Assembly: GCA_029238665.1 (NCBI GenBank)
Contig: JAQWFQ010000028.1
Coordinates: 1-48,035 of the forward strand
Length of the DNA stretch: 48,035 bases
From: Crocinitomicaceae bacterium
GTDB taxonomy: Bacteria > Bacteroidota > Bacteroidia > Flavobacteriales_D > Crocinitomicaceae
Direction: 5' to 3'
Made by a program: the position numbers and the translations under genes. Below, piece after piece: positions 42,775 through 48,035 of the stretch. Position 1 is the first letter of the stretch, and every line of letters begins with the position of its first letter. The notes under the pieces are model-generated. The model was given only the letters and a program-made list of their open reading frames with translations, was not told where the DNA came from and searched no databases.

Positions 42775-43086
42775 ATGAATCATGTTAATTTAATTGGAAA
42801 AGTAGTTTCAGCGCCACGCTTTTATGAATCGCCTATGGGGAGGAAAGTTGCCCAGTTTACAATTTCTACAAAAGAGACGTACTTAGATGAGGCGGGAAAT
42901 ACGAAGCAAAAAAATCATTGGCATAGAGTTTCAGCTTGGGGGCGTTGGGTTCAAGTGTTAGAGGAGCTTGTTAGTGTAGGCCTTGAAGTGGCCATAGAGG
43001 GCAAGCTTACTACGCGTTGTTTTCAACGCAACAATACAAAGCAATTTATTTCTGAAGTAGAAGTGAATGATTTAGTCATCTTATAA
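42775..43086 (+). CDS. Single-stranded DNA-binding protein (second of three)
   Basis: A 103-aa OB-fold SSB when started at the ATG at 42775 (MNHVNLIGKVVSAPRFYESP); an upstream start at 42700 would run through the terminator hairpin and overlap the first gene. GRKVAQFTISTKETYLDEAG and NHWHRVSAWGRWVQVLEELV carry the SSB aromatic positions, and EVEVNDLVIL the last strand. It ends right at the OB fold, with no flexible linker or acidic tip. It differs clearly from the first copy, so the duplication is old or the gene was acquired independently. Confidence 0.92.
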   Translation: MNHVNLIGKVVSAPRFYESPMGRKVAQFTISTKETYLDEAGNTKQKNHWHRVSAWGRWVQVLEELVSVGLEVAIEGKLTTRCFQRNNTKQFISEVEVNDLVIL

Positions 43087-43096
43087 AAATTACGAC

Positions 43097-43411
43097 ATGC
43101 GTTTATTAAAAAATCACATCACATTAATTGGAAACATGGGAGCTGACGCTCAAATCACCAATTTTGACAATGGAGGGAAGGTTGCACGGTTTACACTTGC
43201 AACTGACAAGTATTCGTATGATTCTAAAAAGAGACCAGAATGGCACCGTGTATTCGCCTGGGGTAACATTGCACAATTTATTGAAGAGTATGGAGAAAAA
43301 GGCCGTCAGCTTGCTATTCATGGACGACTTGTAAGCAGGACATATGTGAGTAGATCAGGAAAGGAACGAAAAGTGGTAGAGGTAGAAGTGAAGCACGTCA
43401 TTGGATTATAA
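43097..43411 (+). CDS. Single-stranded DNA-binding protein (third of three)
   Basis: A 104-aa OB-fold SSB. MRLLKNHITLIGNMGADAQI, GGKVARFTLATDKYSYDSK, EWHRVFAWGNIAQFIEEYGE and VEVEVKHVIGL follow the SSB fold strand by strand. Like the second copy it stops at the end of the fold and has no acidic tail. It lies 10 nt after the second ssb stop, so both are in one transcript, which ends at the hairpin 43447-43478. Three adjacent, distinct, tail-less SSBs are uncommon. Confidence 0.93.
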   Translation: MRLLKNHITLIGNMGADAQITNFDNGGKVARFTLATDKYSYDSKKRPEWHRVFAWGNIAQFIEEYGEKGRQLAIHGRLVSRTYVSRSGKERKVVEVEVKHVIGL

Positions 43412-43446
43412 ACCTTAACCTAAGCTAACCTGAATCCAATGGGTGT

Positions 43447-43478
43447 ATAGCGAGTCAAGGTATTGGCTCGCTATTTTT
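43447..43478 (+). terminator. Intrinsic terminator after the ssb cluster
   Basis: ATAGCGAGTC / GGCTCGCTAT (10-bp stem with one G-T pair, 8-nt loop) followed by TTTTAT. Confidence 0.85.
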
Positions 43479-43517
43479 ATAAGGAGTGTAGGAGCCCAGT
43501 GATTTAAATGACTACAA

Positions 43518-43553
43518 AACAAAAAAGCCACCCTAGAAGGTGGCTTTTTTGTT
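43518..43553 (-). terminator. Terminator of the T9SS cargo protein gene
   Basis: AACAAAAAAGCCACC / GGTGGCTTTTTTGTT (15 bp perfect, 6-nt loop CTAGAA) with T-runs on both strands; it lies 11 nt past the minus-strand stop at 43564 and could also stop readthrough from ssb. Confidence 0.9.
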
Positions 43554-43563
43554 GAATGTTAGG

Positions 43564-44289
43564 TTAGTGCCTAACGATAAGTTTTCTTGTAACCGTCTTG
43601 TGACCATCAGATTCAATACGTAAAAAATAGATGCCGTTTTTGTAATCGGCAACATTAATTGTTTTAGCGCCATTCATAGCTTCACGCATTACTGTATTTC
43701 CTAAAACGTCTACTAAGGTAACCGTTGAAGTATTTGTTCCATTTGTAGAAATAGACACGTAAGCGTTTGCAGGGTTAGGAACAACACTGATTGTTAGTGC
43801 AGGTTTTTCATCAATACTTAGTACTGAGTTAACTTGAACGTCAATCGAGTCTAAAAAGGTAACACCGTCTGTAGATACATAATACCTGTATGTTGCAGAT
43901 CCACCAGTAGGGGCGCTAACATAGGTTTGTAATTTTCCAGCACCATTTGCTACAATGTTTTCAACCCCAGAAGACCATTCTGTGTCAGTACTCACAGGGT
44001 AACACAAACCAATTCCTGGAGTTGCTCCCCAGCAGAGGTAATTAGACCACCCCGCAGTTTGATTTAAAATTACACGTGTAATTTTCCAGCCTTGGTCAGA
44101 TCCAGTTTCATTGTTTACAATAAAGTCCAACAAGTGATGGTTCATTACATCTCCTGTTATTTCAGGAGCAGTTTGAGTTGTGCCTGAAATGTCTGTCATT
44201 GAACCATCTAGATTGATATTCAACCCTTGAGAAAATGATGTTGAAATGACAGCTGTTATAGCAACTATTGAGAGTAGTATTTTTTTCAT
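43564..44289 (-). CDS. Secreted protein with T9SS type A C-terminal sorting domain
   Basis: A 241-aa protein. The signal peptide is MKKILLSIVAITAVISTSFS. The mature part carries about 130 residues of beta-rich unknown domain (NHHLLDFIVNNETGSDQGWK, YRYYVSTDGVTFLDSIDVQV). A C-terminal sorting domain of about 75 residues follows, with SVVPNPANAYVSISTNG, VTLVDVLGNTVMREAM and GIYFLRIESDGHKTVTRKLI, the hallmark of type IX secretion substrates. It is therefore exported through the T9SS and anchored or released at the surface. Its binding partner is unknown. A probable promoter half-site lies upstream (44319-44326). Confidence 0.9.
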   Translation of the reverse strand: MKKILLSIVAITAVISTSFSQGLNINLDGSMTDISGTTQTAPEITGDVMNHHLLDFIVNNETGSDQGWKITRVILNQTAGWSNYLCWGATPGIGLCYPVSTDTEWSSGVENIVANGAGKLQTYVSAPTGGSATYRYYVSTDGVTFLDSIDVQVNSVLSIDEKPALTISVVPNPANAYVSISTNGTNTSTVTLVDVLGNTVMREAMNGAKTINVADYKNGIYFLRIESDGHKTVTRKLIVRH

Positions 44290-44318
44290 AATTGTGCGAG
44301 TTTAGTTATAACGATTAT

Positions 44319-44326
44319 CAAATATA
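44319..44326 (-). promoter_or_regulatory. Putative -7 element before the T9SS cargo gene
   Basis: On the minus strand TATATTTG matches TAnnTTTG, 29 nt before the start codon; no TTG at the proper -33 distance. Confidence 0.35.
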
Positions 44327-44517
44327 TGAAATAAAGGGCGTTAATGTACTGTAAACAAGAATTAGTCCAAACAATTGAATGGATAAGAATAAAAGCCATG
44401 CGCGCGCTATGTTTCGTTGGTATGCCTAGGTTTTTACGTGTTTTACAGTTAACCTTTTAACATTAGGAATACAAGAATCAAATGCATAATTCTTAATACC
44501 AACTCATAAAATTGCGT

Positions 44518-44525
44518 TACATTTG
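44518..44525 (+). promoter_or_regulatory. Putative -7 element of the tlpA-like operon
   Basis: TACATTTG matches TAnnTTTG and lies 56 nt before the tlpA-like start; the -33 region is weak. Confidence 0.4.
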
Positions 44526-44581
44526 ACTGCGGCAGGGTTTTTGAAACACTGTCGACTAGAAAACATAAACAAAACTCAATT

Positions 44582-45094
44582 ATGAAAAACATTACAGTAT
44601 TATTTATTTGCTTCACATTTGTATTCAGTTCAATTGGTCAAGATGGACACGGAACAATTCTAGATAAAAAGGTAGCTTCTGTTCAGTTAAAAGATATGGA
44701 AGGTAACGCTTTTAATACGGCTAAATTAGGATTTGATGGTCCGGTAATCATTAGCTTTTGGGCAACGTGGTGTTCTCCGTGTAAGCGAGAATTAAACACA
44801 ATTCAAGATGTTTATCCAGATTGGCAAGACGAAACAGGAGTGGAATTAGTTGCGGTTTCAATTGACGATGAGAAAACAAAAAATATGGTTCCATTATACG
44901 CAAATGGAAAAGGATGGGATTATTTAGTTTTAATGGACCCAAATGGAGACTTTAAAAGAGCGATGGGTGTTAACAATGTTCCCCATACATTTTTGCTAGA
45001 TACTGAAGGAAATATTGTTTATTCTCATAACAATTATGCTCCAGGAGACGAAGACGAATTATATGAAGAGTTACTGAAGTTATTAGCTAAATAA
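44582..45094 (+). CDS. TlpA/ResA-like periplasmic thiol-disulfide oxidoreductase
   Basis: A 170-aa exported thioredoxin-fold protein. The signal peptide is MKNITVLFICFTFVFSSIGQ. The active site is C64 and C67 in SFWATWCSPCKRELNTIQDV, the CSPC variant typical of TlpA/ResA, which keeps periplasmic cysteines reduced. The cis-proline region VNNVPHTFLLDTEGNIVYSH is present. It begins a rightward unit with the DUF6029-like barrel and the Omp28-like lipoprotein; the shared thiol chemistry (the Omp28-like gene has a CTYC motif) suggests they act in one pathway. Confidence 0.92.
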   Translation: MKNITVLFICFTFVFSSIGQDGHGTILDKKVASVQLKDMEGNAFNTAKLGFDGPVIISFWATWCSPCKRELNTIQDVYPDWQDETGVELVAVSIDDEKTKNMVPLYANGKGWDYLVLMDPNGDFKRAMGVNNVPHTFLLDTEGNIVYSHNNYAPGDEDELYEELLKLLAK

Positions 45095-45121
45095 TTAGCA
45101 AACTCATATTACAATTATTGG

Positions 45122-46798
45122 ATGAAAAAATTAATAATAGGCTCATTTATGGCTGTAATTTCCTTGACTGGGTTTAGCCAAAATCAAGGAGCAAGTTTAA
45201 CTGGAAATGTTGAGAGTACGTTTCAGTATTTAAATCAAGACAGTTTAATTGATGCGCAACAACCAGATTCTAAAGGTTTGATTAACACATATATGAATGT
45301 GTTTTATACAAATAAAGGCTTTAAGGCGGGGATGCGTATAGAGTCATATTTACCTAGAATTCAAGGCTATCCAAATCGATTTGATGGTACGGGTATAGGG
45401 ATGCGTTATATTGGTTATTCGAATGATTTTGTAGATGTAACTCTGGGTTCTTTTTACGAGCAATTTGGCTCTGGAATGAGCTTGAGAACGTATGAGGATA
45501 GAGCATTAGGCTATGATAACATGCTGGATGGTGCACGGGTTATTTTGAGGCCGTACAAGGGCGTTACCTTGAAAGGTGTTTATGGGCTTCAGCGTTACTC
45601 CTTTGAATCGGGAAAAATTGTTCACAGTGCGGGTATTGTTCGTGGTTTAGATGGTGAAGTGAACTTAAATTCCGTGTTTAAAAAACTTGAGGGGAAGAAA
45701 CTAGACGTTACGCTAGGTGGATCTTTTGTGAGTAAGTATCAAGCCGATGATAACATCCAGTATATACTTCCTGAAAACACAGGGGTTTATGGCGGTCGTG
45801 CTAAATTGCGTTATGCTAAATTTACATTAGGTGGAGAATACGTAATCAAAGGGCAAGACCCTTCAACAGATAACGGGTATATCTACAATTATGGGCATGC
45901 CGCTTTAGTTAATTTTGGATACTCTCAAAAAGGGCTAGGGATTGTTTTATCGGCAAAATCGGTAGACAACATGAGCTATCGATCAGATCGTGAAAAAGAA
46001 TTGACAGACTTATTCATCAATTACTTGCCGGCCATGAACAAGACACATACCTACAACCTTGTGTCGTCAATTTACCCTTATGCAACACAACCTACGGGCG
46101 AAATTGCATACCAAGCAGAAATTCTATATACCCTAAAAAGAAAATCAAAATTAGGCGGAAAATATGGAACATCAATCAATGCAAATTTTTCTACAGCTTA
46201 TAGGCCATTACAACGAACAGGGAATATTGATCCAGCAGACTCAACAGGAGTAGCATACGAAGGGCGTATTTTTGATCAAAGTGACAGCTTACTTTGGAGG
46301 GATTTTAACATTAACATTTACAGAAAATTCACAAAACAATTTAATGCACGCTTAAGCTATTACAACATTAGCTTGAACAATGATGTCGCTAAAGTGACTC
46401 AAGATGCACATGGAATTATTCAATCACATATTGGTGTTGTTGAGTTGGGATATAAAATCAATAAAAAACATTCATTAAGGTTAGAGCTTCAAGGTCTATT
46501 CATAAAAGATGATGAACACGGTAACATTAATGATAAAGGGAATTGGGCAACCATCTTGTTAGAATACAATGTTTCACCGCATTGGTTCTTTAGCATTATG
46601 GATCAATACAATTACGGTAATCCAAGTGATGAATTGCAATTACACTATGCGTACGGTTCTTTTGGGTACATTAAAGATGCCACTCGAATAAGTATCGGTT
46701 ATGGTAGACAAAGAGAAGGGTTATTTTGCGTAGGAGGAGTTTGTCGCTATGTGCCTGCATCTAACGGATTAACATTATCATTTACACACAGTTTCTAA
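45122..46798 (+). CDS. Outer-membrane beta-barrel protein, DUF6029-like
   Basis: A 558-aa exported protein: signal peptide MKKLIIGSFMAVISLTGFSQ, then long arrays of alternating strands rich in Tyr, Gly and aromatic residues. Examples are NVFYTNKGFKAGMRIESYLP, SFYEQFGSGMSLRTYEDRAL, RVILRPYKGVTLKGVYGLQR and the C-terminal RYVPASNGLTLSFTHSF, which ends in a terminal Phe as outer-membrane barrels do. The DNMLDGARV stretch after LRTYEDRALGYDN, together with overall length, recalls the Bacteroidota DUF6029 family, whose role is unknown. It lies 27 nt after the tlpA-like gene. Confidence 0.8.
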   Translation: MKKLIIGSFMAVISLTGFSQNQGASLTGNVESTFQYLNQDSLIDAQQPDSKGLINTYMNVFYTNKGFKAGMRIESYLPRIQGYPNRFDGTGIGMRYIGYSNDFVDVTLGSFYEQFGSGMSLRTYEDRALGYDNMLDGARVILRPYKGVTLKGVYGLQRYSFESGKIVHSAGIVRGLDGEVNLNSVFKKLEGKKLDVTLGGSFVSKYQADDNIQYILPENTGVYGGRAKLRYAKFTLGGEYVIKGQDPSTDNGYIYNYGHAALVNFGYSQKGLGIVLSAKSVDNMSYRSDREKELTDLFINYLPAMNKTHTYNLVSSIYPYATQPTGEIAYQAEILYTLKRKSKLGGKYGTSINANFSTAYRPLQRTGNIDPADSTGVAYEGRIFDQSDSLLWRDFNINIYRKFTKQFNARLSYYNISLNNDVAKVTQDAHGIIQSHIGVVELGYKINKKHSLRLELQGLFIKDDEHGNINDKGNWATILLEYNVSPHWFFSIMDQYNYGNPSDELQLHYAYGSFGYIKDATRISIGYGRQREGLFCVGGVCRYVPASNGLTLSFTHSF

Positions 46799-46808
46799 GG
46801 AAATAATT

Positions 46809-47729
46809 ATGAAAAAGATTTTATTTATTGGATTGGTAGGGGTATTGTGTTTTACATCTTGCGATAAAGTTGAGAACCCATTTCCCCCAACAATTAGTAC
46901 AGAGTTAGACTATACACTTTATCCAGGTGGAGATTCAATAGCATATTCTGCTACAGAATGGCCGGTATTTACACCCAACACCAGTTTACTTCGCAATGTA
47001 ATGGTCGAAGACTTTACAGGGCACCAGTGCACGTATTGCCCTATTGCAGCAGATACAGCACATGCAATTCATGGAGATTATCCAACCAGAGCATTTATAT
47101 CTACAATTCATGCTGGACCAGATGGAGCAGGGTCGTTTCAATCAGTAACAGCCTCATTTCCTATTGACTGGACAAATCCTGCAGGGATTGCTATTGGTGA
47201 GTATTTCGGGACAATTCCAGGCTCAGACTTTCAAGGGAATCCTAGGGGAAGTGTGAATCGAATTTTACATGGAGGGCAACATACCTCAGGGGTTTATGAA
47301 TGGAGAGCACAGACCGAAACAGCGATGACTACAAGCCTTGAACTTAACGAACAGGCGGCTGTAAACTACTACCCATCTACACGCGGTGTTTTCATTCATT
47401 CTGAAATTGAAATTTTAAATCCTGCGTTAACAAACGATCTATACACTGTTATAACATTGATGGAAGATTCAGTTGTTGCAAAGCAAAAAATGCCAGACAA
47501 TACAATTGATGAAAACTATATTCATAGAGATATTATGCGTGGAACAGTTGGAAGCACTTGGCAGGGCCGAAAGCTTACCGAAAATGAATTGGATAATGGG
47601 AAGTATTATTTCAACTATAGCTTTTCTTTACCAGCGCAGTATGATGCAGATAATATTCATTTATTAATCTATGTCAGGGATGCTGAAACGGAAGAAGTAT
47701 ATCAGGTAATAAAGAAGAAGCTACAGTAG
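46809..47729 (+). CDS. Omp28-related outer-membrane lipoprotein
   Basis: A 306-aa lipoprotein; MKKILFIGLVGVLCFTSC has a lipobox at C18. The conserved Omp28 block RNVMVEDFTGHQCTYCPIAA (C74 and C77, CTYC) is thioredoxin-like, followed by AFISTIHAGPDG and FQGNPRGSVNRIL. The C-terminal half is beta-rich (GVFIHSEIEILNP, YFNYSFSLPAQYDADNIHLL, IYVRDAETEEVYQVIKKKL). Such proteins sit on the outer membrane of Bacteroidota, some near T9SS genes. It lies 10 nt after the DUF6029-like gene and ends at the terminator 47749-47783. Confidence 0.88.
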   Translation: MKKILFIGLVGVLCFTSCDKVENPFPPTISTELDYTLYPGGDSIAYSATEWPVFTPNTSLLRNVMVEDFTGHQCTYCPIAADTAHAIHGDYPTRAFISTIHAGPDGAGSFQSVTASFPIDWTNPAGIAIGEYFGTIPGSDFQGNPRGSVNRILHGGQHTSGVYEWRAQTETAMTTSLELNEQAAVNYYPSTRGVFIHSEIEILNPALTNDLYTVITLMEDSVVAKQKMPDNTIDENYIHRDIMRGTVGSTWQGRKLTENELDNGKYYFNYSFSLPAQYDADNIHLLIYVRDAETEEVYQVIKKKLQ

Positions 47730-47748
47730 TAGCATTTTCAGTGGAGTT

Positions 47749-47783
47749 AAAAACCCGGTACACACTAGTGTCTCGGGTTTTTC
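47749..47783. terminator. Intrinsic terminator after the Omp28-like gene
   Basis: AAAAACCCG (47749-47757) pairs with CGGGTTTTT (47774-47782); the loop contains the palindrome ACACTAGTGT. U-tracts on both strands suit convergent genes. Confidence 0.85.
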
Positions 47784-48035
47784 TTTTTAAAGGAAATTTT
47801 ATAGGCGTAACGAGCCCCTAAAATGAACTCATTTTTCAGGGTAATCAATTGTTTTTGATAGATTCCGAAAAGAGAAATTTTCTGACGTTTTTTCAAAGAC
47901 AAGGGGAGCAACAAACCAAGTAGGAGTGGTGCCATAATTAGCAGATGAATTATTTATTCCAAAAGATAAAAACGCTCGAGAGCTTAAATCGCTAGACGAT
48001 ACTGATTGATTGTGTGTTTGAATTGAAAGTACATT
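47765..48035 (-). CDS. Partial gene at the window edge, C-terminus of a probable beta-barrel protein
   Basis: Two overlapping minus-strand frames look coding. One runs in from the window edge and stops at 47829-47831, with SSSDLSSRAFLSFGINNSS and NYGTTPTWFVAPLVFEKTSE. The other ends at 47765 and reads LLLPLSLKKRQKISLFGIYQ then KNEFILGARYAYKISFKK, which resembles the last strands of a Bacteroidota outer-membrane protein. A frameshift between them near 47905-47960, real or a sequence error, would join them into one protein. I cannot say which frame is the true end, nor name the protein; the 5' part lies outside the window. Confidence 0.35.

Noticed and set aside
43124-43321. Antisense frame across the third ssb gene
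   Set aside because: It is a shadow of a well-supported SSB gene, with no recognisable protein features.
1-48035. tRNA, rRNA, CRISPR array, prophage or intact insertion sequence
   Set aside because: I looked for tRNA T-loop and anticodon patterns, evenly spaced repeats and transposase or integrase motifs by eye and found none; a program search could still reveal a degenerate one.

Overview
This window reads as an AT-rich chromosomal segment from a member of the Bacteroidota, most likely order Flavobacteriales. The support is a type IX secretion (T9SS) C-terminal sorting domain protein, an Omp28-related lipoprotein, a DUF5916 protein, a SusC/TonB-type receptor with a carboxypeptidase-regulatory-like domain, Bacteroidota-style promoters (TTG-N19-TAnnTTTG) and few purine-rich ribosome binding sites. 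The window is almost entirely chromosomal housekeeping and metabolism. I see no rRNA, tRNA, CRISPR array, prophage or recognisable transposase.

Layout. (1) 0-3.6 kb: an omega-amidase and glutamine/methionine aminotransferase pair, a small lipoprotein, and hemL. (2) 3.8-8.8 kb: a rightward kynurenine operon (kynU, a 73-aa membrane protein, kmo), followed by a secreted protein, an ArsC-like protein and a drug/metabolite transporter. (3) 8.9-10.9 kb: yicC-like, gmk and nadD, closed by a near-perfect bidirectional terminator. (4) 11-21 kb, leftward: a secreted protein, scoB/scoA, PBP1A and the complete rod-shape operon mreB-mreC-mreD-mrdA-rodA, with 4-nt overlaps from mreC onward. (5) 21-28.4 kb: purH (leftward), then rightward an orphan response regulator, dCMP deaminase, a C-terminal processing protease, DUF4286, rsmA, a 64-aa membrane protein, ispD and a secreted protein. 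(6) 28.4-33.6 kb, the accessory part: a ~57-bp inverted repeat flanks a DUF5916 gene and the broken 3' end of a phenylacetyl-CoA epoxidase gene (paaD), followed by a five-helix membrane protein with a repeat at its start codon and a methyltransferase. (7) 33.6-42.1 kb, leftward: a TonB-dependent receptor broken by a frameshifting deletion, ribE, a four-helix membrane protein, a YdeP/FdhF-type molybdopterin enzyme, rluF and a GH63-like lipoprotein. (8) 42.3-43.5 kb: three consecutive short single-stranded-DNA-binding protein genes. (9) 43.5-48 kb: a T9SS cargo protein, then tlpA-like, a DUF6029-like barrel and an Omp28-like lipoprotein, and the end of an incomplete leftward gene.

How the genes work together. 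kynU and kmo make 3-hydroxyanthranilate from kynurenine, a step toward quinolinate and NAD; nadD, the shared late NAD step, lies 4 kb downstream. The mre/mrd operon plus PBP1A forms the elongation machinery. The main candidates for something unusual are the inverted-repeat-bounded DUF5916/paaD segment, the three tandem tail-less SSBs, the deleted TonB receptor and the unknown small membrane protein inside the kynurenine operon.
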